From Glandiceps talaboti (lineage: Eukaryota > Hemichordata > Enteropneusta > Spengelidae): 64,000 bases of DNA. This document shows positions 53,601 through 64,000 of this stretch, in pieces. Each line of letters starts with the position of its first letter. Within the stretch, counting starts at the first letter, position 1. The notes below the pieces were generated by a model. It did not search any database and was not told the origin of the DNA. It was given only the letters and a program-made list of their open reading frames with translations. The position numbers were made by a program, and so were the translations under genes. The stretch spans positions 18,022,181 through 18,086,180 of the forward strand of contig NC_135552.1 of NCBI RefSeq assembly GCF_964340395.1, given 5' to 3'.

Positions 53601-56600
53601 AATTAACATACAGAACAGTGGTGTAACATACAGAACAGTGGTGTAATTAACATACAGAACAGTGGTGTAACATACAGAACAGTGGTGTAGCATACAGAAC
53701 AGTGGTGTAATTAACATACAGAACAGCGGTGTAACATACAGAACAGCGGTGTAACATACAGAACAGTGGTGTAATTAACATACAGAACAGTGGTGTAACA
53801 TACAGAACAGTGGTGTAATTAACATACAGAACAGTGGTGTAACATACAGAACAGTGGTGTAATTAACATACAGAACAGTGGTATAACACAGAAGTGGTGT
53901 AGCATACAGAACAGTGGTGTAACATACAGAACAGCGGTGTAGCATACAGAACAATGCTGTAACATACAGAACAGTGCTGTAACATACAGAACTGGTGTTA
54001 CATACAGAACAGTGGTGTAGCACACAGAACAGTGCTGTAATATACAGAACAGTGGTGTTACATACAGAACAGTGGTGTAACATACCGAACAGTGGTGTAA
54101 CATACAGAACAGTGCTGTAAACATACAGAACAGTGGTGTAACATACCAAACAGCAGGGCTCGAAATTCGTTTTTTTTCTTGGTAGCCCAGGTGGGCTACC
54201 ATCTTTAAAATTTGGTAGCCCGAGAGCAATGACTAGTAGCCCATATGCATGCATTTCTAAATTAATGGTGTCTGTGTATATATATACATTGTATGTAACT
54301 ATATGATGTATTGAATTCGATGATTGATTGAACACGTTATTTGTGTGTATTTCATGCCATATTTGACATTGGGAACGCAATTTTTTGCATGTATGTGTCT
54401 CTGGGGACGTGTCATAAAGAAGGACCGTATGAGGCTTACTGTTACAACGTACGGTTATCATTGCAATGAAGAAAAAAAATGTAGTAGCAATTCGTACTTG
54501 TAACTATTATCTAAATCTCTTGGTGCAGTGAGACCTGTAAAATTTGAATATGATTCAACGTATGGAAAACGTATAAACAGTTTCATAAGCCCCATGGCCA
54601 TTTCCTGATGTGGAGACTACGTCTTGGGTAGTTTAGAAACTATGTGCTGTTATCATTATCTATCCACGTGATTGGTTACTTATTAACAGACGGGTTAGAC
54701 AGGATTTGTATTAATACATGACGGCCATTACGGCAAAGCCCCTTCCATTCATGGGCGAAGAGATAATCAAACAGAGTCTAAGACCACATCAGCAGACGGT
54801 CCATGCTGAAAACTTCACTCAGATAAATTCAAATCATCATGTCACCATTTCATTCTCACTAAAACTTCAACTTTCTTTTGAGCTTTGCTACTACTACTAG
54901 ATCGAATGCATTACGTGAATTTACCATTCACCACTGCATGCTCTCAGGGGTTGCGTGAGCGTGGTTTACACACGGAATGTTTTAGGCATCGTTCAAGAAT
55001 AAACGAATCTGTAGGTGTATACCAAGTTAACAGTTCTCATCAGCATAAAATTTTATCAAACACCATTACAACTGTGTCTCTGTCAAGTTGAAAGTTAAAG
55101 CTGCCATTCATGTTATGGACTGCAGCAGTGCTGACTCCGACTCCGAGAAGAACCGGAAGCGCCCGGGCCGGAGAGCAGATTTCCAGAGAGTGATTACCAT
55201 GGGAAATTGAAAGTACAGAAAGATAACATTAAATCGCTATACAGAATATTGTTGCATATAAATGTTTTGTTATGACATTTTGGAAGTACAAGCTGTGTAT
55301 ACGATGAACTGAAGAATGGCGTGTACAGTGTACATGTATTTTGTGTACATTTGATATACATGTAGTGTGGATGCAAATTTGGAAAAGACGCACAGATTTT
55401 GACGCTAATTTTGGCGAGAACACGTCCCACAGGACTGCGACATCGGAGGCCCCCAGCCCGGGAAGGTGTCGGAGTCAGGGTGTCACAGTTTCATTCAAAA
55501 CTTAGTAGCCCAATTGGGCTACCACTCACATAATTTGGTAGCCCAGAGACAAACATTGGTAGTCTGTGGACGCGGGACTACCGCGAATTTCGAGCCCTGA
55601 ACAGTGGTGTAGCATACAGAACAGTGCTGTAAAAACACAGAACAGTGGTGTAACATGAAGAACAGTGGTATGATAGAACAGTAGTGTAACATGTAGGACA
55701 GTAGTGTAACATACAGAACAGTGGTGTGACATATAGAACAGTAATGTAACAGGACAGTGGTGTATCATACACAACAGCACTGATATATGTATATAGAATT
55801 GTAGAAAAATTGAAGTTTTTGTGCGAAATCTAGATATTTATGTGTACTTTCAAAGCAGTCATACAGGCAAAAAATTGTGTGTAGGTTTTCATATACTCAA
55901 TCTACTCAATAAGAAAATATTCCTCTTTTGGGAAGATGAAGATGACAGACATGTTGAAATGAAAGGGATAAAAAGAATTATTGTCTGAAATTCAAAAAGT
56001 CAACATATGACAATATTATTAAAGTTGACATATGGATAGCTTTTTGCAATATATGGAGTTACAAACACAGACTTGGTCTCTGTTGTTTCACATTGATTTT
56101 TCAAGTAGGACACCATGATAAAATGTTTTAGTAAATTAAAAATCCAAAATAAATACGGCCCAATCCTCATCCATATGGCAACTTTAAGATAAGCATTTTG
56201 TACAATCGATAAAAGTATTGATCAATGACTGTTGTAGGGAAATGTGAAGACATGAACTTACTAATTATCAACAATTTATCACCTTTTTTCCACTACAGCT
56301 TTTGAGGGATTTGATCGAAAAAAGGACTGCAACTACATCAGATCCTGTTGCTCTTGGAAGGTAAAGTATTGTGTATTTTTCTGTACTGGTAGATATCACT
56401 TGAATATTGACACATGCTTTGACTTCAAACATTTTGATAAAATCAGTTCTTTTTTTAATGTAGAAATGAGACCTTTGTTATTACTGGAATGAATTTTCAA
56501 AAGCAGAGGATCAATTTATATATATTGTGAAATATGTATTCACTTTTTATACAAAATCATCGACAAATTATGTAACAGGTGAAAAGTAGAGAGAAAATAT

Positions 56601-58781
56601 TGTCTGCTGTCATGAAAAGATGGTTGATTTAACACAATGTTTACTGTCATCTATTTTGTAACTTGATATATTTCACACGATCTATCATTTGGCAAATAGC
56701 CACAAAAAATATAGGTGTCAGTAACTATGACTCAGATGTTATTGGATAGTAATAAATGCAATAAATTGTTATGACAATGACACCTTTTACAAATGTTTGA
56801 CACATTTGAGCTAGTCACTAATTAGGAGGATCTTAGTTATAGTTGCAAAGACTTGTCAATTTCATTCAACGTTATCAATGTTGTATATGTTCTGCAGAAA
56901 AAAAAATAACATTGTGATAATTTTGAAGTTACAGTGAAACTTTGTCATTGGTGAGGCATCATTTATCTGCTAGTGGAACAAAAAAAAGGATGTATATGTC
57001 CAAAATTTGTGGGGAAAAAACAAAACAAAACAAAACAAAATAAAATCCTCCTGAAAAGAAAAAAAAGAGAGAAATGTATTTAGTCATATTGCCCAAATGA
57101 ACATATGTTTTTATTTAGCAAAAATACTCAGAGAATAAATTTGAGATTACGTAATGAAAATCCGTTCACACATGTTTAGACAAATTACAGGCTTGGTCCA
57201 TTATATCATTTCAAATGTTATTTGTGTCATTTTCCAGTGACAGCATTTTGTACATTCATGTCGTAAGTAAACAGTGTACATTATGCTTCAGCATGAAGAG
57301 GGAAGTCAAATTAGAGAGACCCCTCAACTTGATGTGAATTAATGTGTCTTCCTAGACCATAGCTTCTGATATATGGATCATCATCATATAAGATAATTTG
57401 TAACATTTTGTGTAATTACTGTCTTGTCTTTTTAGAGATATGACCATTCATGGTTCAAATTTGTTGTGAATATCCACTAAGTGAAAGATAAGCATGGCTG
57501 GCATGTTTTACACTGAGATACAAATAGTTTCTCAGTTTCGTTATTTTTTGTTTTTGTTGAATGTAGGCAGTGGTTACAGATTCAGAAATTAAGAAGCAAA
57601 GTTAAAAAACAAGTTGACACTAAAGCCAGCAAAGGGAGAAAATTACGGTATTTATATTTGAATTTATATTTTAAATTGTGTAGATTTTCTTGAGAAAGTC
57701 ACATTATAAATATCTTTATTATTATTATTATTATTATTATGATTATTATGATAGCATATTGTGTTAACATGACACTATACTTAGTAATAACATCATATTA
57801 TATAACAAACATAAATCATAACATGACATATGTAACAATTTATACTATATTTATAGTAGATTATGTATGAAACTATTGACAGCTGTGGAGGGTTGGATCT
57901 CAGTAATGTCCACATTTCATTTCTATATTTCCTGTAGATTAGATTCAGTTGAAAGGAAATACTCAAAGGCCTTGGATCTGTAGGGTTGCTATACATGGTG
58001 TTTATTACAATGGCACCAGTCCTCCCCCCTTTTTTTTTTAAAGTTACATAATCTTCAAATGTTTTGAGTTTGATATGTAAAAGGAAATTGTCCACCTTTT
58101 TTTTCACAAATCTGTCCCAGTTCGTAGTAGTCTCTCAAGCACTATATGTGCCAACCTCACTGTTTTGAAATCACTCACTCAGGTCATTATTTCATGTAAA
58201 AGAACACATTTGTGTTCAAAATAATATTATATTAACTGAAGAATGAAAAAAGCCCAGAGATTTGACCAAGTGTAGGTGTTTATGCATGATGTAAACTTTT
58301 CTGTCATGAATGCTGTTACAGTGAATATTCTGTTCCAACGAACATGTTAATGTCCTTCAACTGCCATTATATCAAATAGATACAAACTTCAATGTAGTGA
58401 ACATGTCATGTACAGTAAAACCCTGTCATGTCTCCCAGTAATTATATATTTATAGTGTTATTTGAATATTTTCATATTTTACATGGCTGCTTGGCATAGA
58501 TATGAATGTTGTTTATTAAAATGATATTATATAATGTAAGTATTTAAAAAAATGTTCATTGTTATTTAATAGGACTATTAAACAGGGTGTCAATATCAGC
58601 TGTTCACACTTTTTTTTCATTTTGTTTCTTTTTGTAAATGATAGGTATGATGTGCATCAAAAATTAGTAAATTTCATGGCACCAGTTGATGTATGTACAA
58701 TGGCAGACCATACAAGGTAGGGATGGTGGTGTACGTGTGTGAATGTGTGTGTGTGTGTGTGTGGATGTGTGTGTGTGTGTG

Positions 58782-58813
<32 letters not shown>

Positions 58814-59040
58814 TCTATATATTTATTACATATTTTACTAAAGGCACAAAATGGAAAATTATTTTCCATAGATTGATTGAGCTTGGTGCCGGCAGCAACA
58901 CATTTTGAAATAGCACTATTGTATGCTTATGAATATATGAAAGTGTTTATATGAACATATTAAATTTGCGAGTGAATAACATTTCATTTTTACAGCTATA
59001 ATTTGTATGTCTTTCTTTTTCTATGTGGTTAATTGTATGA

Positions 59041-59102
<62 letters not shown>

Positions 59103-59553
59103 ATGTATGTATGTATGTATGTATGTATGTATGTATGTATGTATGTATGTGATTGTGTGTGTGTGTCTGTTTATGTGCATGTGTATATTTATATGCATGT
59201 GTATAGTTATGTATATTCATGTGCATGTGTATATGTGTGTTTGTCTGTTTATGTACATGCCTGTGTATTCATGTATGTGTGTTCAGTTCATAACCTGTGA
59301 ACACCGGCATTCTTGAATTCATGTCTGTAAAATTGCAAGGTTGCATTGTCATCAGAAGTACTATATATAACTACATTCATGCTGCCTCAAGCTACGATCA
59401 GTTGTACTAAACATAGAATAATCCAGATAAAGCATACCTCAATGAAATATTAGTCATGGTAACTTATCTTATTTATTTCTCCTTTATTTTGACAGGACGG
59501 AATTGTTAAGTTCTTTATTCGGCAAGAATTCTTCAACTGAAATGCTAAGATGA
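42212..59553 (+). CDS. AATF: AATF/Che-1, apoptosis-antagonizing transcription factor
   Basis: Thirteen coding exons: 42212-42299, 43243-43419, 44385-44663, 45226-45351, 46187-46324, 47194-47317, 47639-47846, 49002-49169, 50290-50367, 56299-56360, 57567-57647, 58645-58716, 59496-59553 (TGA). Phases agree throughout; 552 residues (human about 560). AATF is a nucleolar/nuclear protein of small-subunit ribosome biogenesis and a transcription cofactor (yeast Bfr2). Seen: [12 protein letters not shown] near the N terminus; a long Asp/Glu domain (exons 3-4); the AATF core [18 protein letters not shown] and [14 protein letters not shown]; basic [67 protein letters not shown]; and the C-terminal TRAUB domain ([35 protein letters not shown]). 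Asp tracts in exons 3 and 8 are GAT microsatellites. Intron 9 is 5.9 kb and repeat-filled. Confidence 0.97.
42485..42640. mobile_element. Retroelement-like dispersed repeat fragment, copy 2
   Basis: Shares about 100 bp with 38690-38790 (CAGACTTTGAACGA, AATCAACTTCATGTAA, GGAACTCATCAATGCA), with an inserted 26-bp hairpin (ATGGATCT...AGATCCAT). It lies in AATF intron 1. Confidence 0.5.
44548..44632 (+). repeat. Coding GAT microsatellite (Asp tract of AATF)
   Basis: About 28 codons of nearly pure GAT, interrupted by GGT, inside AATF exon 3. A shorter run of nine Asp codons is in exon 8 (49133-49159). The reading frame is preserved. Confidence 0.9.
48269..48423. mobile_element. hAT-like MITE, second copy (AATF intron)
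   Basis: Matches 35113-35281 over ATAGCCAAATTTTGTTGTTG, TTTCTTGTCAGTCACCACA and CAAATTGGCTTAGGGGGCAC. The left GTGTGCCCTCT terminus is missing. Confidence 0.7.
49740..50155. repeat. 54-59-bp minisatellite (about 7 units)
   Basis: Units read ATTAAAGCCTGATACCCTAT, then ATTTAGGGTGTAATTACATA, then GAGTTACAGAAACCAAGTC. CCCTATATTTAGGG inside each unit is a palindrome. One related phrase occurs alone near 25105-25135. Confidence 0.9.
50850..51245. repeat. 24-bp minisatellite (about 16 units)
   Basis: ATTAGACCTCCACTGTTTCT plus GCAC repeats at 24 bp in AATF intron 9. The period equals eight codons, so frames stay open on both strands. Confidence 0.95.
52010..54153. repeat. 20/24-bp satellite with higher-order structure
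   Basis: About 100 units of GTGTAACATACAGAACAGTG (20 bp), GTGTAGCATACAGAACAGTG (20 bp) and a 24-bp form with an extra ATTA. From about 52500 to 53550 these alternate in a 64-bp trimer, and larger blocks carrying diagnostic CATGCAGAACAGCGG and CAGAACGGTGG variants recur. Units decay toward the right edge. The array resumes at 55600-55775. Confidence 0.95.
54154..55599. mobile_element. 1446-bp DNA transposon inserted in the satellite
   Basis: Perfect 16-bp inverted ends (CAGGGCTCGAAATTCG) are flanked by AACAG on both sides (54149-54153, 55600-55604). Removing the element and one AACAG restores a normal satellite unit. Both ends carry repeated GGTAGCCC or GGGCTACC motifs (at least three per side), likely subterminal transposase-binding sites. 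No transposase frame is evident, so it is non-autonomous. The 5-bp duplication and CAGGG ends suggest a hAT relative with short duplications, but this is inference. Confidence 0.9.
55600..55775. repeat. Right remnant of the 20/24-bp satellite
   Basis: About eight degenerate units (GAACAGTGGTGTAACAT and variants) continue the array after the transposon. Confidence 0.85.
59050..59290. repeat. (GT)n-(GTAT)n compound microsatellite
   Basis: About 25 GT units then GTAT units and a degenerate ATGTGTGTAT tail, in the last AATF intron. A related GT/CT tract is at 58735-58815. Confidence 0.95.
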
Positions 59554-59632
59554 TATTTGTATTGACCTGTTGTGATTCCATTTCATCTATTTTTGTCTTT
59601 TTTTTTTGGAATTATTAAATATTGTAAAACTG

Positions 59633-59638
59633 AATAAA
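59633..59638 (+). terminator. Polyadenylation signal of AATF
   Basis: AATAAA lies 80 bp after the AATF stop codon, a typical position for a short 3'UTR. Confidence 0.65.
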
Positions 59639-60191
59639 TTATAATGTATTGTTACATATTTCATGAAATGCATAATTTTTTTGTATTTTTTCATTATTAT
59701 TCAAGAAATGATATTGACAGCTGGCGTTAAGATCAGTAGTTTCCCTCCAAATACACACCTATTGCCTTGAAGCAATATTCTTGCATATATAATAACAGAC
59801 CATATATGGGCATGATACGGCTTCTTCAAATACATCTTGCAGAGTAAGAGGGAACTGAGAAATATAAAAAAATGACAGTAATTTATCAGGAAAGAGCAAG
59901 TGATTATTTTGTGATGTCATGTTATAAAACTGATGTCTAGAAGGATACAAGTTTTACTAAGAATACTCTTTGATCATTATATTCGGGAGAACAAGTTGCT
60001 GTTTTAATACATGGCCAATGGTATATTGTGAAAGCTTTAATTTTTTACTAGATTTTAGGTTTTATTTCACAAATTTTATCTAAAAATAAAGTGAACTTTA
60101 AAAATGTGGAAAATTTCTCTAACCATAATGTTGTAATTTAATCAAAGCATTTAGAATTACCACAATAATACAAGATGTTTCAAATTGAACA

Positions 60192-60243
<52 letters not shown>

Positions 60244-61322
60244 CCATCATTGAACAATGCACTCAAAAAAATGCACAGGTGTATTTTGAAATTCTAAAAT
60301 TCCAGTTTTTATTCTGCATTGATTGAAATCATACACCATCCATGTTGGCTAAGACATCAATATTTGAAATGATGTAGCTGCAGGCTTCTACTAATGTAGT
60401 CCATGCAAATTTATAATTTACAGCAAATCGTGATTTTTCCATTTTATACATCCCCCCTTGATAATAACCATCATACATTAATCCCTCACTTGGATTTCAA
60501 TTATATAAGGAGAGGTGGAATGCAATCAAGCAAAAACAATTAAGAATTCTGATTTTGTGATCGGCATTTAAACAGTGTGAAGTCACTAATCAGTGAAAGG
60601 AGAGTGTCAGAAAAATGTAACAATTTAGTTTCATTTTATCATATTTGATTTTTTCTAGAAAGAAAATAATAAAAATATTGAATACACTAATTGATGAGTG
60701 TCTGGTAAAGACTGAATAAGAGAACATGTAATAAAGATATGCATACTTTTCACAACTTTACATGTCCTTGTGAGATTTCTGAAATAGCATTTATTTTTTA
60801 GTGTATAGAAGTATATACAGCGAGTCATGCTCAGTACTGTGATAAAGATTTGGTCACTATAATCAGGTTGTTAAAAGTGATGTTAATCACAATGACCTCA
60901 GTTACTATAGCAACCAACCACATCACAAACATAGGTCATTCCTTATTGGTTAGTTACCAGTTTCCTATCAGATAATGACAATGGCTGCCCATGTACTTGG
61001 TGTTGATCAAACTATGATACTGTCAGATATTAGCTATGGAAGAGTATTGCTAATCCTGAACATGTCAAACACCTAGTCAACATTTTGACAGCTAAAGGGT
61101 ACAATAGTTCTTACTACATAACAACGTTTACACATTATAATTTCAAAAAATATTGTATCTTGTTGATGGAGGCCATGATTTCTCTAGGTGGTTGTTTAAT
61201 CATAGAACTTGACTCACAGTAACCAGGTTATATGTAGTTTCATATGCAATGTCAGCCAGAAACCACAAAACCTTATCATTTCTACTCGTCACCCACACAT
61301 CCAAGTCCTTGATATTGTTTCA

Positions 61323-61442
61323 ACCACAGGTACTGGAATCAATCTGTATGATTTAAAAAAAATATATGTATAGTAAATAAGACTTATTTACTATACATAT
61401 TTAAAAAAAACAAAACCATGCATTGATTCAAGTACCTGGGGT
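61323..61442. mobile_element. 120-bp near-complete palindrome (foldback element)
   Basis: The centre is TATGTATAGTAAATAAG against CTTATTTACTATACATA with a single-base spacer. Outer arms ACAGGTACTGGAATCAAT and the complement of ATTGATTCAAGTACCTGG continue the pairing to about 60 bp per arm. Confidence 0.7.
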
Positions 61443-61845
61443 TTCAACCAGGAAGAACGTCTCATTTTGTTTCTGTAGATTGGTAATATGTGTTTTTTGT
61501 GTGTAAACATATACTTTCATATGTTGTCACTAGCATAATACATGTACTAGCAAATATGTACAGTCACATTTCCTCATACTACAGCTGACATTGACAAATC
61601 CATCATATGATTGAATAAAGTTCTGTCATAAAGTATCCTGTTGTGTGTAAACCTGCCATGTTGTCCATGGTATTTTACAATAGTTTCACTTCATAAACTA
61701 AATGTAGCTCACTGTTAGTTACAATGAAACACTGTGGTGTCAAGTCTTCTTATTGAGGCATACACTATAGCAATAACTATTTTATTGCACAAGAGTCAGC
61801 AGAAAATATTGCAGTTGTGTGCCTAATCTGTTCACTGACTGAATC

Positions 61846-62102
61846 TTTGTCAGTGGCCGAGTGGTTAAACCACTTACCTCTTACCACTGCGGTCGGGGTT
61901 CGAACCCATTCAGGGTTTCATTAAATTTACCACACTTTAAGTAAGAAGAGTGTCGTTCAGTTTGATATATTGAACAACACCGGTTTCATCCTGCATTAAC
62001 ACTGAACCCATGAGGGATGGCCCTTACTAGACTTCTTGGGAGACAAGTGTTTGTATACTTAAGAACTATCCAGTATAGATAAAGATTATTATTATTATTA
62101 TT
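61846..62102 (+). mobile_element. tRNA-derived SINE candidate
   Basis: An A box (TGGCCGAGTGG) and a B box (GGTTCGAACCC) sit about 45 bp apart, as in pol III tRNA promoters of the Ser/Leu type. No closing acceptor stem forms. About 170 bp of body follows, ending in (ATT)n at 62086-62102. That arrangement fits a SINE rather than a working tRNA gene. Confidence 0.65.
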
Positions 62103-63655
62103 TGACTATGCTGCACTTGTTCACTATTTCCAATATTGAACTCATGATGGTTTTCCACTGTTAGCCGTTCAAGTGCTACAAACCCAATTCGGTGAGTCAG
62201 CATGGGTATAATAAACATTGTTTGCATCTCTAAAGCTGTTTGCAGTGTCACTGATAACAGGCTGAATAAAACTGATAACAACTGATATAACACTGACCTT
62301 AGCTTTGCCTGATATGATTTACTCCTTGAAAATAATCTTGCACTGTGAACTACACTTTTGAATTACAGTGATCATGGAGAGAGAGAGAGAGAGAGAGAAA
62401 TAGTTGCACAGTCAAATTCACCACTTGTTCTTTGTTAAAATAAATGTGGGATTTTGACTTGCAAAATAAAAATTAACTCAAACTTTGGGGAATTTGTTTG
62501 TGTTGTATTTCATCTTGAACTGTGTTGGTATCACATTGTTTACATATTCTCTCCTCTATTGCTAGTTTAGGTCATTTAGTCTATTTAAATTCAATAGGAA
62601 TGTTTGTACAATCATATAGTGAATCAAACTAATTCATGGCCTTCAGACCTATCCATAGACATATTACTTGCATTGGTTTTTGAACTAATGACATTTAACC
62701 ATGTTCCACCACTTACATTTTTCTAGACTTTTGATATGTTATTCAGCATAATATTCTGAACAAGATGGACTAAAAATTATTTCTGTTGCAATTACGTCGA
62801 GGTTCGGCCTAAATTTCCTAAATTTCCGCTAGACTGACTGGCATAGCAGTGAGTTTCTTGAAGCTATCGTATTTCAGGCCTGCTGGAATCAATGCTTTCC
62901 TGTTCTGAAAGGAAATGAAACGCTAGCCGCTAGCTTTTTTAGATTTACATGTAACATAAATTATTAGTAAACTAAACATGATCTCTGGGAATTGTTTTGA
63001 TAAAAAAAAAATGTTACCATATCGGGAAGTCTTGTTTAACGAATTATCATCCTTGGTACTTGCTTTTCTCCGAATATTGTGGAACTGCACTTGTCCTTAA
63101 ACTTTCGGCCAATCATGTTTCCCTACATAAGACCCTGATATAAGAACCGATTTGATTGGTAGTTGCCAGTCTAGCAGACGCATAATCGTGTCAGCATGAT
63201 TGTATATACAGTATAGTTCGAGACAGTCAATGGGACACATCAACCGGAGCGAAGGATATCCAACAACTCTCTTAGAATTGGTTGAATCATAGGCCACTCT
63301 GTAAAACTGTGTTATTATAGAGAACGTGTAACAGTACGCACCAATCAAAGTAAAGGTTATAACGTGTTTCAGGACGACAGGTAATGTAAACAACAAAGCA
63401 GAAAATTGAAGCTATTTTGCATATTTAGTCACAAGTTCGTACATCTGTAAATTCAATTTTAGCTGCAGTGTCGAAGTGTAGAAGATCACTTTAAACATAA
63501 ATTTCAACTTTTGATTTTTGGTAACAAATTGTAAAATAAAGATGTAATCAGGTGTTTGTTTTAATATTATTATTTGTGAACAGCGTCCTGAAAATTGACT
63601 GTCAGACGTTCACGTGCTACACGCCCAGTAGTCAAACCATTTTCTCCCATCCAAA

Positions 63656-63733
63656 ATGGCGGACCACGAGTTATGCGACAGGTATCAAGTTTCTATGGAC
63701 GTTCTTGACGAAATTCGGCAAAATTTTGCAGAG
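63656..63733 (+). CDS. First coding exon of an unrecognised gene (partial)
   Basis: ATG at 63656 lies in CCAAAATGGCGG, a common metazoan start context that overlaps a YY1-like site. It opens 26 codons, beginning MADHELCDRYQVSMDVLDEI, and ends at a consensus donor (GAG|GTAAGA) in phase 0. The rest of the gene lies beyond the window, and I do not recognise the family. GC content rises around it, as expected near a promoter. Confidence 0.55.
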
Positions 63734-64000
63734 GTAAGATAGTCGATTAAGTGAACACACAATAACACGTAAGCTAAGCGTATATTCAGTTGTACCGATG
63801 CGATAATTGTGTGGAACAGTCAATCACCGATGACGCCGCTCTCGTCAACGCGTAACGAAACTTGTTCGCTGCATGTTGTAAGTAAGTAAGCATGCATGAT
63901 GCAAGCACCGAAGCAGTGTTGGCGGTAGCTGTGGCACCGGTGGTTGACGGTACATATTTATTTAAAAATACAGCAGACCAAACAGCAGGTTTTACTGTGA

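Larger units (their letters stand above)
59650..63600. other. Intergenic spacer between AATF and the last gene
   Basis: No supported coding region. It holds a (CA)n tract (60194-60242), a foldback palindrome (61323-61442), a tRNA-derived SINE candidate (61846-62102) and a (GA)n tract (62379-62398). Confidence 0.5.

Noticed and set aside
52219-54461. Long Cys/Leu/Thr-rich minus-strand frames over the satellite
   Set aside because: Frames follow the satellite unit and break at variant units; the last one runs through the transposon boundary.
54718-54900. 60-codon frame inside the transposon
   Set aside because: Short, no transposase motif visible, and not clearly coding by composition.
61846-61925. 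Functional tRNA-Ser or tRNA-Leu gene
   Set aside because: A and B boxes are present, but acceptor-stem halves do not pair and an ATT-tailed body follows, so a SINE is the better explanation.

Overview
This is an AT-rich, intron-rich animal nuclear genome window with no bacterial features. Genes are split into many short exons with GT/AG splice sites, and the introns and spacers are full of microsatellites, minisatellites and small inverted-repeat transposons. The gene content (EAR/EPTP propeller proteins, EGF plus C-type lectin secreted proteins, PKMYT1, BET1, AATF) fits an invertebrate animal. A marine deuterostome such as a hemichordate or cephalochordate is my best guess, but the species cannot be fixed from the sequence alone.

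Layout. (1) About 0.8-24.7 kb holds three same-strand genes for secreted modular proteins: the last exon of an EAR-propeller protein (809-1935), a C-type lectin/EGF/EGF/EAR protein (8342-12689, 5' end not found), and a complete-looking signal peptide/Cys-rich/3 EGF/C-type lectin protein (18709-24678). Their module-boundary introns are mostly phase 1, which permits exon shuffling, and the third gene shows recent EGF-exon duplication. (2) 26.2-36.5 kb, minus strand: the whole 15-exon coding region of the Cdc2-inhibitory kinase PKMYT1 (544 aa by my splicing). (3) 37.0-39.8 kb, plus strand: BET1, a four-exon ER-Golgi SNARE (110 aa), head to head with PKMYT1 across 511 bp that carries NRF1-, CRE- and E2F-like sites. 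(4) 42.2-59.6 kb: AATF/Che-1 (13 coding exons, 552 aa); its ninth intron is swollen to 5.9 kb by a 24-bp minisatellite and a 2.1-kb satellite that has itself been split by a 1446-bp DNA transposon. (5) 63.66 kb: the first coding exon of an unrecognised gene running off the window.

The three genes in the middle are unrelated housekeeping genes (mitotic entry control, vesicle traffic, ribosome biogenesis/transcription); only the PKMYT1/BET1 pair shows a shared control region. The main unusual signals are the lectin-EGF-EAR domain combination, an antisense EGF exon fragment in an EGF-gene intron, a 41-bp copy of a PKMYT1 exon inside one of its own introns, and several short transposon families with recognisable target-site duplications. 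Exon joins were worked out by hand from splice sites, reading phase and recalled family conservation; no alignment or search was run.
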